Of a DNA stretch of 64,000 nucleotides, positions 11,253 through 22,063 are shown in pieces. The position numbers and the translations under genes are program-made. This DNA is from Pyropia yezoensis (Eukaryota > Rhodophyta > Bangiophyceae > Bangiales > Bangiaceae). The notes beneath the pieces are model-generated. The model did not search any database. It saw only the letters and a program-made list of their open reading frames with translations, and was not told where the DNA came from. Every line of letters begins with the position of its first letter. The stretch's first letter is position 1. The stretch covers positions 24,577,554-24,641,553 of the forward strand of contig CM020619.1 in assembly GCA_009829735.1 (NCBI GenBank). Direction: 5' to 3'.

Positions 11253-11462
11253 CCCAAGACCGGCACTCTGCGGATTGGGCCGGGCGGCAACGCGTCTGAT
11301 GTGGTGGCTTTGCTGGCGAACGCCTCGCTCGAGGAGTTTGTGGGCTTGGGAGATGAGGACCGTGCACAGGCGGTCCGTCGGTGGCTGACCGTGGAGGATG
11401 ATGTGGGGGCCATTGATGAGACATTGGACATGGTTCTGAGTGGGGAGGATGACGGCGAGTGA
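11253..11462 (+). CDS. orphan exon or gene fragment, unknown
   Basis: Sixty-nine codons follow a good 3' splice-site context (ACTGATTTTTAG just before 11253) and end at TGA 11460-11462. The translation starts PKTGTLRIGPGGNASDVVAL, continues with an acidic helical tail and ends MVLSGEDDGE. Codon choice and helix-like periodicity look genuine, but no upstream exon or family can be recognised. It may be the last exon of a gene whose 5' part was lost to transposon insertion. Confidence 0.3.
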   Translation, partial: PKTGTLRIGPGGNASDVVALLANASLEEFVGLGDEDRAQAVRRWLTVEDDVGAIDETLDMVLSGEDDGE

Positions 11463-12235
11463 GCCCTGCGTTTGTTGGCGTACTCCTTGCCAGGTGGACC
11501 GCCTTGTTTTTTTTTCTCGTCGGGGGGACCGCTTCGTCCGAGCGTCTCTGGTCCGCCTACATTGCCCCAGCTCCCAGGCTTTGACTTCGGAAGGCTCGGA
11601 GCTGGGCAGACCACACACCAGCGCTTTGGCGAAGTCATTTAATTGAAGTAAGAACTACTGTACTTCCATGTAACGCCTATCGGAACGCTACGGTACTCGT
11701 TACATGCGTCATGGAACAAGGGTAGGCTACTTTCTCGAATGACACCCGCACCTAACCGCGTACGCACTGTATCTGGTCAGACAATAACCGATACAGACTG
11801 TAACGCCACGGGTGGCCGCGCTGCAACGCACTGCTGCGTGCGGTGTGCAGCACTATTGGCACCGTAGCCACACCGCTGGGCCCATTGTGACGCCTGGTCT
11901 CTTTTCCTTTGCGCTCCAGTTGACGTATCGGAGAGTGCCTGCTTCCTGCTGGACTCCTGGCACGTTGTGGGTTGGTGATGTAAGATGCCGGAAGGGAGGG
12001 GTGGCGCTACCTGGATTTGATTATGGCGCCCGGGGCGGGTCACGGGGGGCGCTTTCAACTGCAGCGTGCGCGGTCGTGGGGAGGATGGTTTGCTTTTTGA
12101 CGCGCCTGGTATAGCCACTGACTTTCCATGCGGTCTCTCGGTTGCTATGTGTGCACATGCTCCTTGTGGCCATGCTTTAGTGCGTTCTCCAGGCATCCAT
12201 CTTGGAACAAGCTGCACCTTTGGCTGCGCGCACAA
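11463..12235. other. intergenic with small inverted repeats
   Basis: CATGTAACG at about 11668 and CGTTACATG at about 11697 form an inverted pair. No gene is supported before the TATA box at 12236. Confidence 0.4.
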
Positions 12236-12241
12236 TATATA
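12236..12241 (+). promoter_or_regulatory. TATA box upstream of the NTPase gene
   Basis: TATATA lies 105 bp before the ATG at 12347, and no ATG intervenes downstream of the expected transcription start. This supports 12347 as first start codon. Confidence 0.5.
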
Positions 12242-12346
12242 CGGTCTGGGGTGAGGCTGACGTGCCTTGACGCTATCGTGGACTCGCCGTGCCTGCTACT
12301 GAGCAGTCCTGTGGGTGCCGGCCGTCTACGGTGTCACTAAATCTAC

Positions 12347-15300
12347 ATGGGTGTGTCAGCCTTCCTGTCTTCCCCGGCGCTCGACTTACGTCGTCGTCCT
12401 TGTCAAAATGCTTTCATCAAGCACCCGCGGGAGAAGATAGCGGCGCTGGAGCCCTCAACCAGGCGTGTACTTCGCGCACCTTCTGAGTGTGGCATTGTCA
12501 AGATGCCGTGTTTAAGCCAGTGCCTGCTGCGGGCTTCCCCGACGCTGCATATGAGCATGGAGGGAGCCCCACCCGACAAGCGGCCTTTTAGTCCGATGGG
12601 TGTAACGGATATGGCTTCAGACATGACTGAGAAGGAGGACTCCATGCTGGCGTTGGAGGCGGCGGATGCTCAAGAGCGCTTGACGGCAAGCGCTAACTTG
12701 CTGAGCGCGGCAAAGCGCGACTATGAGACCGTTGACGCGTGGGTGACGAAGCTGATTGATGAGAACAACTTTGCGGGTCCGGTAGCCGCAGCCGGCTTGC
12801 TACGACTCCAGCGGCGGACATCAGCCCTGGAGGAGGCTCAAAAGGCTCGCGATGACGACAAGAACAAGCTTGCCGAGATCATTCAACGGCAGCAGGGGCG
12901 AGCTTCAATCAAAGAGATGTCTCGCAAGCTGACTGGTCCTTCTCCCTTGGGCACCTTGCCTGCCTCCACGGTAGCTGGACGACTACGCGCGTTTATTGAG
13001 CCGACACCCAAGTTTGAGAGCGGACTGCTGCGTCGCTTTTTTGGGCCCAACCTCACTGGCGTCGCCGTCAATGAGCTGCACGTGACGCGGACGAATCTAC
13101 GGGCCGCCGCGTACATCTCGGGATCTTCCGGCCGCGGCAAGACGCTGTGTGAGCTGCTGCTGCTGCTGGCAACTCTTCCCCAGTACCAGGCGCTGCTGCC
13201 GGGTCTGACCGCGGATCAAGTAGCCTGGTGGCAGGAGATGCCGATCTTCATTGCCTCGTTCAACGGGCTGACCAAGGCGAACATGTTGGACCACCTACTG
13301 GCAGCAATCGATCCGTCCCTGCCATTCAAGCTACGTCTCATTTTTACCGAGTCGCACGACCCAGCATGCGCCGACTTCTTCGCGTACTACAATCGCGTCG
13401 TGGATATGTTCGAGAGCGGAGTCGTCTCTGTAGCGGGTGTCGATGCCGCGGTCGCTGCGTTGATGAACGCCCGCCTGTCGGCAGGCGCTTCAAGAGAAAT
13501 GCGGGCGGTCCTTCTCGTCGACGAGCTGCCGAAGCTTTCCCTATCCACCCTGACAACAGAAGAGAAGGAGCGCTTCTCACTGCGTTTGGTGCAGCTGCGA
13601 GCCGGCGTTCAAGCTCAACGTACAGCGACCTCCGCGACAGCTGACCAAGTGCCAGCCACAGCAGACGAGGTGCTTGAGGCAAATGCTGTTGCTGGAGTGC
13701 TGCCGGTGGCGAACGGTTCATCCATTAACGCTGCGGGTTCATTATCTTCTGTGGCGGTTTTGTCACCAGGTGCGAAGACGTCGGGACTCGAGCAAGCACA
13801 CAAATCATCTGGTGCAGAGTGGGAGGCTGCTGAGGCCGCCGGTGCATCAACCGCTGCGTCGCTCGGAGCCTTTGAGGCGGAATGTGCGTCATCAGGTGCA
13901 GTGGGGGCAGCGGCGAAAGTGGAAGCGGAGGTGGCCTCGGCCGGCGCTGTGAGTGAAATCTCCGATCTTCAGCCTGAGGACGTTGCCAACGCGACAGCTG
14001 AGTCGGTCCGCAAGAGCATCTGCGATTGGTGTGAGACGCTGCGTATACGACCGGTCATCACTGCGTTCGATCCACGCTTTGTGCGACGACAGGCGAGTGC
14101 CTTGACTGGCTCGCTGTCTACCGTACTGCCGCTGGTGAGCATTCCCTTCCTGCCTCTTGACGAGGTGGAGAACGAGGCGACAAGACGACTTACCTTCCTG
14201 TCGGTGAGCTTGCGTCCGACGTCGGCTGCTGGTCAACGGGAGTGTGTCCCTGCCGATGTGGTCGCCAAGCACTGCACCCTTCTCACCGTCGGTCATCCCC
14301 GCGCCGTGCAGACGCTCTTCGGCGCCCTGGAGACGTCAGCAGACGGGGACGTTTTCTTCATGAAGATTCTGGACGTTCTTAGCCCTGAGCGGCTCTCGGT
14401 GGCCCAGGAGAGCATCAACATTCTGGCGCAGAACCCTTTGGTGATGGCTGTCGGCTTGCTCAACTTTCAGGCACCAACGACGGGCATCATTTCCGAGCGG
14501 CTGTCTTGGGACTCTGTGATCGGGCAAGCTGCGCTATTCTTGGAGTACGGCAAGCGCCCGACCATTATCGTGTCGTTCTTCTTTGCCGCGCTTCAGACTC
14601 GGCTGCGGCAACTGGCTCGTCTTGCGCCTTCCCCGAAGGAAGATGCACCTCCCACGCCTACCCTTGCCGGCTTCGACAACAGCGGCAGCGACGCGGCGGA
14701 TGCTGCTTCCCTGCTGAACATCAAGGACACTGTGGTGGGCACAATCCACGACGTGTGTGGTGACGACTGCGGCCTTTATTCCGCATGTTTGGAAGTGCGA
14801 TCTGCCCTGTTGAACGGCGACGTCCCTATCGCATGGGAGGGTTTTGTGCTGTGGAGCGAAGTCGTCACGAGCCGCTGCCGAGCGCTACTGGTGCGGTATT
14901 CGTCGACGGTGCTGGCGACAACCCCCCCGCAGTACCAGAACTTCACGGTGGCCAAGCTCTACCCCGTGCCATCGCGCTTATCCGGTACCGCCGAGTGGCT
15001 CCACGACGCCGTCTTAGACGCTTCGATTGCCCGCCGCGGCGTTAAGTTTTTCACCTCCGTTCCGCAGCTGTTTTCGCAATACCCGGAGAGCCACCTCGAG
15101 CGGCACGTCTGGCGACCGCGGAGGTGCAACTTCCCGGGCATCGATGGCATCATGTTCATCCGCTGTGTGCAAGCGGGAGGATCTGGGCCGCGGCGTAACC
15201 AGCTGGTTGCCGTCGCCGTCCAGTACAAGGCGGGCGATCTGGTGTTCAAGGACGACATCCAAGAACCGTGCACCAAGCTGAGTCAGCTATTCGGTGATGA

Positions 15301-15508
15301 GGTGTGGGCGTTGTGGCAGGATCGTACGGCCCTCGTGGTGGTAACACGTAAGCGGGCACCGCCATTGCTTAACCTAAGAGAGCGCTCCTTGGCCATTGAC
15401 AGCTGCATTGTTGTGGACAAGGACTCTTTCGGGGAGGTCTACGGTTCAACCGCTGGGACGGTCGCGGTATGCGCTGATTCTCTATTTGGTACTCAGATTG
15501 TACGGTGA
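12347..15508 (+). CDS. large P-loop NTPase with possible C-terminal nuclease domain (CRN/RHS-like)
   Basis: An uninterrupted frame of 1053 codons starts at the first ATG after a TATA box. A coiled, Lys/Glu/Ala-rich segment (residues about 95-185) precedes a Walker A loop GSSGRGKT (259-266) followed by CELLLLLATL. Walker B is AVLLVDEL with D392/E393. A Ser/Ala-rich linker (about 425-540) follows, then a second globular part. The C-terminus contains GIDGIMFI (D933) and AVAVQYKAG (Q959-x-K961), spaced like a PD-(D/E)xK restriction-fold active site with Q in place of the acidic residue. NTPase plus restriction-type nuclease architecture is known for Crinkler and trypanosome RHS proteins, often linked to selfish elements. 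The ATPase call is strong. The nuclease and family calls are inference. It sits between broken transposons and a decayed PPOX copy, and its codon choice is less GC-biased than the host genes. Confidence 0.85.
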   Translation: MGVSAFLSSPALDLRRRPCQNAFIKHPREKIAALEPSTRRVLRAPSECGIVKMPCLSQCLLRASPTLHMSMEGAPPDKRPFSPMGVTDMASDMTEKEDSMLALEAADAQERLTASANLLSAAKRDYETVDAWVTKLIDENNFAGPVAAAGLLRLQRRTSALEEAQKARDDDKNKLAEIIQRQQGRASIKEMSRKLTGPSPLGTLPASTVAGRLRAFIEPTPKFESGLLRRFFGPNLTGVAVNELHVTRTNLRAAAYISGSSGRGKTLCELLLLLATLPQYQALLPGLTADQVAWWQEMPIFIASFNGLTKANMLDHLLAAIDPSLPFKLRLIFTESHDPACADFFAYYNRVVDMFESGVVSVAGVDAAVAALMNARLSAGASREMRAVLLVDELPKLSLSTLTTEEKERFSLRLVQLRAGVQAQRTATSATADQVPATADEVLEANAVAGVLPVANGSSINAAGSLSSVAVLSPGAKTSGLEQAHKSSGAEWEAAEAAGASTAASLGAFEAECASSGAVGAAAKVEAEVASAGAVSEISDLQPEDVANATAESVRKSICDWCETLRIRPVITAFDPRFVRRQASALTGSLSTVLPLVSIPFLPLDEVENEATRRLTFLSVSLRPTSAAGQRECVPADVVAKHCTLLTVGHPRAVQTLFGALETSADGDVFFMKILDVLSPERLSVAQESINILAQNPLVMAVGLLNFQAPTTGIISERLSWDSVIGQAALFLEYGKRPTIIVSFFFAALQTRLRQLARLAPSPKEDAPPTPTLAGFDNSGSDAADAASLLNIKDTVVGTIHDVCGDDCGLYSACLEVRSALLNGDVPIAWEGFVLWSEVVTSRCRALLVRYSSTVLATTPPQYQNFTVAKLYPVPSRLSGTAEWLHDAVLDASIARRGVKFFTSVPQLFSQYPESHLERHVWRPRRCNFPGIDGIMFIRCVQAGGSGPRRNQLVAVAVQYKAGDLVFKDDIQEPCTKLSQLFGDEVWALWQDRTALVVVTRKRAPPLLNLRERSLAIDSCIVVDKDSFGEVYGSTAGTVAVCADSLFGTQIVR

Positions 15509-15927
15509 AGGAGCACGAACCCATGGATTGCGCTCGTCAATGAGCCACAGAAGTGCCTGCCAGTCGTGAAGGTGGCGGGCTCCGCCGCGGCGGCGCGGAC
15601 CATGCGCCGTCCGTGGGAAGCACGGAAGCTCCGTCACGTGGTGACCGATGCGGCGCTTTCAGACGTCGCAGCGTGGCGGGATGTCGTGGCTGTTGGGCCG
15701 GTCATGAATGCGCTCGCTGCTGCCACTGCCGCTACGAGCGGCGACGACGGCGACCTTGGCTGTGGCAGGCCGGTCGCCCTCCCGCTGGACACCACGCTGG
15801 AGGCGGTCGCCTCTCTGTCGTGGACGGGGCGGCTCCGAAGGCGTTACTCAGCCGGGCGATCGCCCAGATGGTGGCATAGATTGCCGCTACGCGGCGGCTA
15901 CCGGGGGGAACGGTTGAAGAGCTGACG

Positions 15928-16641
15928 TTGGCAGTGGAGAGGTTGGGGGGGAGGGGGGCGTGGGAGAGGGGGAGGCGCACGCGGGAAGCCGATTGGGGGG
16001 GGGGGGGTGGGGCGCTCGCCGTCGCCGCCGCGGCACTGGCGCCCGCCCCGGCGGGGGTAGCCCGCTGGGCCTCCTCCGCCGGCGCGCAGCCGCCACGCCT
16101 GCCGCCCTGAGGCCCGCCCTCTCCCGCCTTGCCGAGGTCATCCGCTACGCGCCCGTGACGGTCACGGCGCTCGGCTACGCCCTCCCCTTCGTGGCGCACC
16201 CGCTCGACGCTTTTGGGGTGCTGGTGCCCGCGGTGACGCCCGTCGCACCGGGGAGCTCCCTGCTGGGCGTACACTTTACGTCCTCCACCTATGGGGGCCG
16301 CGCCCCCGACGGGTGTGTGCTCCTCACCGCCTTCGCGGATGGGAGACCGGGGCGCCGTCGCCGGGACGGCCGTCAAGCGCGACGTGCGGTCGCTGGTGGG
16401 GGTGTTGGGGCCGCCTGCGGGGGCGGGCGCGGCGGCAGGCCCCGAGCTGTACGAACAGGTCACCCACTGGCCGCGGGGCATCCCCATTATGGGCCCCTGG
16501 TGCCGCACCGTCAACGCGGTAGCGGCGGCGACCGAGGCGGCACACCCGGGGCTGCAATTTGCGGGCATCTGGCGGGGGGGGATAGGCGTGACAGACGCCC
16601 TCCGGAGGGGGCTGGCCGCGGGGGAGGCGCTGGCCGTCTAG
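15928..16641 (+). pseudogene. protoporphyrinogen oxidase, frame-disrupted 3' fragment
   Basis: In one frame (about 16100-16340) the translation reads RLAEVIRYAPVTVTALGYAL, then HPLDAFGVLVPA, LLGVHFTSSTYGGRAPDGCV and LLTAFADG. This matches the conserved order of HemY-type protoporphyrinogen IX oxidase (substrate-domain HPLDGFGFLVP, then SSxxFxxRAPxGxVLLT). Near 16335 the homology moves to the next frame, AVAGTAVKRDVRSLVGVLG, and continues to HWPRGIP, HPGLQFAGIWRGGIGVTDAL and the stop at 16641, which is the family's FAD-binding C-terminus. At least one single-base shift is needed, a further shift separates the N-terminal stretch, and the FAD Rossmann motif is absent. The active enzyme makes protoporphyrin IX for haem and chlorophyll. 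This copy looks decayed, though a sequencing indel at the second shift cannot be excluded. Confidence 0.7.
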
Positions 16642-18500
16642 CTGCGGGAGGGGGGGAAGTGGGTCGGGGCTGTGTAGGGGCGGCTCGCCCGGGACTCGGT
16701 CACTGCTGTGGATGTTCTCTCCTTGAGTTGTTTAGGTAAAGGGTGGGGCCGCAGGGACGGGTGCCCATGCCGGCACCGCCGGCGGGCTTGCGAGCGCGTC
16801 GTGGCGGTCCAAAAAGGTACAACAGCCGCCACTCCCCTCAGTCAACCCGCCACGGGGGTGCCAACCCTACAAGCGCGGGGGCGCCGACCAAGCGTTGTCA
16901 AGCGTATCTGGCTCAAGCGTATGTGCGACAGTTAAACTTTAGTCAAGCGTATCGTGCTTTTCTATAAAATGCCCGGACAAGAACGTGCGGCGTTTGCGGT
17001 GTCTGTTCAGACACTGTTCCATTGGCCTGGGCGGGGGTGGTCCGGACACTACGTCTGACTGAGGCAAAACGTTCCAGCCACCAGGCCCGGGAATTCCAAT
17101 CATCTCGTTTGGCTCACGTGGAAAAGCTCGCGATTAGCATCTCCCCGCCGGACGTGTCACCTGCTGGCCCGAAAAGAAGGCCTCTCCGTTGCTCCTGGTG
17201 GGCCTCTCTGTGACCCACTTATTCGCTGAAAACCCCTCCGCACCGCGCCGGGTGGCCCTCTAGAATGGGGTGCAAACGCCGCACGTTACGATTCCCCAGG
17301 TCGGCTTCCGGCCGATCCATCTGCTAACTGAGGCACTGGGGGCGCCCCTGCCCCCAATTGGCTGGAACGCCGCAGCCGCAGACACCGGCCAGGCCTGAAT
17401 TGGGCTCGGAACGCCGCAGGCGCCAGATCGCGTCAGGGAGCTTTCGACGCTGCCCCCCATAAGTCGGAGTTCCATGGCGGCTTGCCATTGGACGAGTAAA
17501 GAACAGTTGATCCACGGAGGATCTCCCATTCTCTCGTGTTGTCGGAACCTCGGGGACGTTGATTGTTCGCGTCAGAAACAGAGTCGTGTGCTGTTTTTCG
17601 GCAATGACGTGAGGTCATTCTGCAGAGCACACATTTCCGACTGATCGCCTTCTGATCATGGCACACGCACCCGCCACTTCGAGAAGGAGGCTGAGCTAGC
17701 CTCCTCGTGATCACGGCGCGCCTGTATCGACTGTTGGGACGGGGTGCGAAATTATTCGCGCCCCTTCCTACTGCGACTCCGAATTTGGCCTCCCGGCCAT
17801 GTACGTGGCCGCAACTGGATACGGGCGACTCTGCCACTTGGCACCCCATCGGTTGACGAATGAAGCAGCGGGCGCCGGGCGGTGCGCGGCCGGCGGGGCC
17901 ACGCACGCACCCGCCGCAGGCGGTGCACTGGCGGGAGCAACGGCAAGGACGGCGATGGGCGCAGGCGACGGCCACCCGCGTGCCGACCTGTACGGAGGAC
18001 ACGGCGGCGGCAGGGGCCCCACGTGGGAGAGGGGCACGGATGGACGGGCGCGGTGGGGCGCCCGCTGGGGGAGGCGGGGACCGACTGACGGCGGCCCCGC
18101 GTGAGAGGGATGCTTTGTGTGTGGGAGGATGAGAGAGGACCGGGGGCACCCATATATAGACGTGTGGGTAGGAGCCGGGAGAGAGTGGCAGAGGCAAGAA
18201 CAGAAAAGGACCTTTTACTCTCAACCCACCGTCGTCACGACCACCAACACACACGCACGCACAATATCGACTTCGTGGCTGCGTGGGGCCTTGGAGTGGA
18301 TGGGTCTCCCTCCGGCACTCCAGCCGAGCGTCCTATAGCAAAAATCACATCGGAACACGCTGTACAACTTATTCTGGCACCCCTTTTTATGGTGATCTCC
18401 AGCGTGAGGCCCAGAAGCACCCGATGACCACTGGCAGCTACCAGATGTTTTTTTCCAGGAGCACTCACCGTCGTCCCCCACCCCCTCCCCCGCCCACATC
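16642..18500. other. non-coding region with two promoter-like sites
   Basis: Three copies of CAAGCGTAT (16899-16907, 16914-16922, 16944-16952) precede TATAAAA at 16963-16969. A second TATATA occurs at 18153-18158. Frames in this stretch look like translated non-coding DNA. A hairpin GAGGCTGAGCTAGCCTCC lies near 17685. Possible relics of LTR or other transposon ends, but no partner copy is in the window. Confidence 0.4.
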
Positions 18501-19950
18501 CGCCATTGTCGTCAGCTCACCATCCTCGCCACCTCAAACCTCCTCCCTCCCGTGCGCCGCGCCGGCAGCGTGGGCGGTAGCGGTAGTAAAAGCGGCCGTG
18601 GAAGCGGCAGCGGCAGCGGAAAAGGTGGCAGCGGCGGCGGTGGCGCCGCGGCGATGGCGGCGGCGACGGTGACATCGCCGAAGCGGCCACGGCCGCGTTG
18701 GAGCCCGCGAACGCCGTGGTGGGAAGGGGCGGTGGCGGCGGCAGCGGGTAGGGGCTGGTAGGGGGGGGAAGGGGTAGAAGCTCGTCGGCAGGCGGGCATC
18801 ACATGCACAGCCTCAGCTGTGGGGGGAAGGGCTGTGGCGGTATTGCGATGGCGCCGTCACCGCTGGGCCCCTACGGGGGGGCGGGTGATAGTGGCGGGGG
18901 GGTGGGGTGGCAATGGAAGAGGTGGGGGTGAGGGCGGCGGGGTTGCAAGTGGCAGTAGTGCGGTTCAGGGTAGCGGGAACATCCGTTCGTTCGCGTCGGC
19001 TGTGACGGCCACCCCGGCGGCCATCACGCCGTCCTCATCGTCGACGCGGCGGCAGTCGCGGCCGCCGACGGTGGGAGGGCGGCGGCGCCGCTAGGGCACC
19101 TCCGAGCTCCCGGCCGACTAGGCGGCGGCTGTCGCGGCGGAACCGGCGGCGAGAGGGGAGGGGGGCGGGCAGAGGGGCCTCAAGCGGCCCGCCAGCCGCG
19201 GGGCGGCCGCCGCCGCCGCCGTCGCGCTTGCGCTTCCTGGCCGCACCGCGGGGGGGGGACGGGCGGGCGGCACGGGCAGGCGCGCCGCCGCCGCCGCCGG
19301 TGCGGCCAACGCCGCAACAGTTACCACCCTCCCCACCTCTGCCGCCGCCACCGCGACCGTCACCGCCGCCGCCTACGCCGCGGGTGCCCCCCGTGGCGAG
19401 GTCGCCCGATCGAGCGGTGGCGCCCCCCCCGCCGCCGCCGATGCCCACGCGGCGGGTATGGTTGGCCGGGTCGGGCGGTGGCTGCGCCCACCGGCGCCGG
19501 CGGCCGCGTCCGCCGGTACCGGCGACGGCCTTGCCGCTGCCGCTGCCGCTGCCGCTGCCGCTGCGTCCGTGCCCGCGGGCGCGCTGGCGCTGCTGCCGCA
19601 CCTGCGCCGCGACGGGAACGGGCGGGGCACGGGCGGGGCCCCCCGAAGGGGTCGGTCAGGGGCAGCCGTGGAGAGGTCCATCACAAATGGGTGAGCAGTG
19701 CAGTAGTGGGGAGGGGTGTGAAGGGATGGTATGGGGGGGGGGAGGTGCCGGGCAGGGAGAGAGCGCGCGCGCGCCGTTGGGGTCGGCACCTTTTTCGCAG
19801 CCGCCGGCCCCTCGACTGGGCCGGCGTGGGTTCCCCGCCGCTGTGCAGGCGCGCCTGCTAGCATGCCGCCCTGTCGTGCCCTTCACCTCCGGGGGCGGAA
19901 GTCCCCCAGCGAAGGAAGCCGGCGGTGGCGGGCCTACCTGAAGCTACCAT
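18501..19950. other. Ala/Gly/Pro-coding low-complexity block, unresolved
   Basis: Triplet-biased DNA opens frames on both strands. The most protein-like is the plus frame 19122-19694 (190 codons, no early ATG, preceded by CGACTAG). It is Ala-rich with ordinary stretches such as GALALLPHLRRDG, and could be an exon. AGCGGC-type repeats lie at 18570-18650 and GCCGCT repeats at 19540-19565. I cannot choose a gene model. Confidence 0.25.
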
Positions 19951-22063
19951 GTGAGAAAAGGTGATGTTGTTCCTACTGGGCACACCCGCCCTGTCCATGC
20001 AGACCCTCCCCTCCTCACTATAAACAAACCCTGCGCTCAGGAGCCGCTCCACACCGGGGCTGCTCCCCCCCCCCCCTTCGTGCCAGCCCTCACGCCTGCC
20101 CGGCCTGCACGCTTCGCTTCCAGCCGCCAGTCGCGCCGCACCCTCCTGCAGACCGTGCGCCCACGCACCGCCCCAACGGCCACACCCACGCGCGCACCGC
20201 CGTGCGTGGAAGCACCGCTTCAATTCGTCTTGGCGCCAACGGCCGCCAGTGTCTCGTCGGCCCCGTTGCCACGTCCTCGGCCCGGCCGTCCGCCCGGCCG
20301 AATCTAACCGGGGGTACGCCATGCCACACTGGCCTGCAATCCTTGCCCCCCCCCTCCCCTGGCCACGTCAGCTGCCGCGTCCTCCCCCCCCCGGCGCCCG
20401 CCCGTGTCCGCCGCCCTCGTCGGGCGTCGCCCGCACGTCCCCCAAATTCACAGGGCGGGCCTGCCAGCACGCCTGTGGGTGGTGAGTGACTTCGGAAGCG
20501 CCGCCGCCGGGAGGAGCCCGCCGCGCGGCAACCTGCCCCCCCCCCGCTATTCAACAGGCCTAACGAGAGAAAAAAGAGAAAAAAAAAAGGCGTGCTAAGA
20601 AAGTGAAACTTTGGTGGCGCCTACTCCCCTACCGCCCACCCCACCCCCAGCACACACATCCCCGCCCTAGTACCCGCCCATCCCCCCAGCACCCACCCTC
20701 CACCCAGAATCCCCCCCACCCCCAGCACAGAACGCCCCCCAGCACCCACCCATGCCGAAAAACCACGAGCGCTCCACTGCCATCCCTCTCCTCCCACCCA
20801 CGTCGAGCTCGCATAAGCGCACAAAAGCGACCGCCACCTCCCCCCCTCAACCGCTATCGCAGTCGCCGATCGCCTGCACCCCACCAGCAGTCGCCGCCGG
20901 CGTCACCCCCACCCCGCTGTCGTCACCACCGGGGCCACAAGCACCACCATATGACACCGACCGCCGCCAAAAAGACGGACGGCGAGCACAACGACAGCAC
21001 ACCATGATCGTCACCACCGTCGCAGCCGCCGCCGTCACTATCGCGCCCGCCGCCCCTCGGGTCACCCCTCCCCTCGTGCGGGCGGTGTATGGCCCCGTCT
21101 GGGGCGGCCGCCTGTAGCACAATAGGTATCCGTCGCGCGTCCACTCTCAGGGAACACTCACCAGGGGGGATCGGCACCAACGTCACCGGGAGGCCAAGGT
21201 TGCTGTCCTTGGAGCGCAAGCCACGGGACCAAGATGGGAGCCCAAATGGGAGGGGTTTGTTGTTCTACCATGGCCGGCGGTGGATTCGCCGCCGGCCCCC
21301 TCGTTATAAACTCTCGGAGATACCACTAACTACCCTCCACCCCAAGATGCAAGTCCCTCTGGTCATACGTAACTCGCAGATACCGTGACCAATACGGACT
21401 CTCAACTTGAAAGTTATGGAGTAGAAGTAGCCCCCCTAAAGGAGGTCGCAATACGGTCATCCATATTGCTACATATCCCCCCCTTAGATTCGGCCCGTCC
21501 TCGGGCCGATCCGCATTCGTTTGCCGAATGTATGTTGTCACGCGACCGTTTACCAGTCGGGTGGGCTTTGCGCCCTCTCGCCACAGCCACCCCTTTTCGG
21601 GATGACCTCAGGAGGGTGCCCCCCTCCGTATGGCGCCTAAGCGATCCGTTTTCCGGACCGTTGAATTCACGATACGGGTAGTGAGTCACGACCCCCTTCC
21701 CGACGGGGACGGGTTGTAAGCGTGTCCGCCACCAGTCATCTGGTGGTAGGGGAGCCCTACTCGTGTGAACGAGTGAGGGTGGGGGCGTGGCTGCCCGCTT
21801 TTCGCGCGGGCGGTTGCGGGCTGACCCGCCCTCAAGCCTCCCGTGTGGGGCGTGGCCCCGGCCCAGGTGCCTGGGTGGAGCGCGCTTGTAGCTCCGTGTG
21901 GCGCGGGTCGTCCCGCGCCCCTGTGTCGCCCCTCGTAGGGGTTTCGGTGTTCATAAGCGCGGGTACCCACGCTTCCCCGGCTCATTTCGGTTGTCACACC
22001 GTGCCGGGTCGTAGCCGGCGACGGCTTGTCGGTACGGGGGACTCCTGCCACCCCGGCTTCATC
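19951..22063. other. non-coding; probable retroelement 5' region at the right end
   Basis: 19951-21100 is Pro-rich or C-rich in every frame, with no supported gene. From about 21110 the base composition becomes more even. TATAAA at 21305-21310, short AT-rich tracts and the gag-like ORF from 22064 suggest the LTR and leader of another retroelement, but no second LTR copy is present to prove it. Confidence 0.3.

Noticed and set aside
17433..18254. 273-codon minus-strand frame
   Set aside because: Contains a TATA-like site and hairpins, with no protein-like pattern; probably non-coding.
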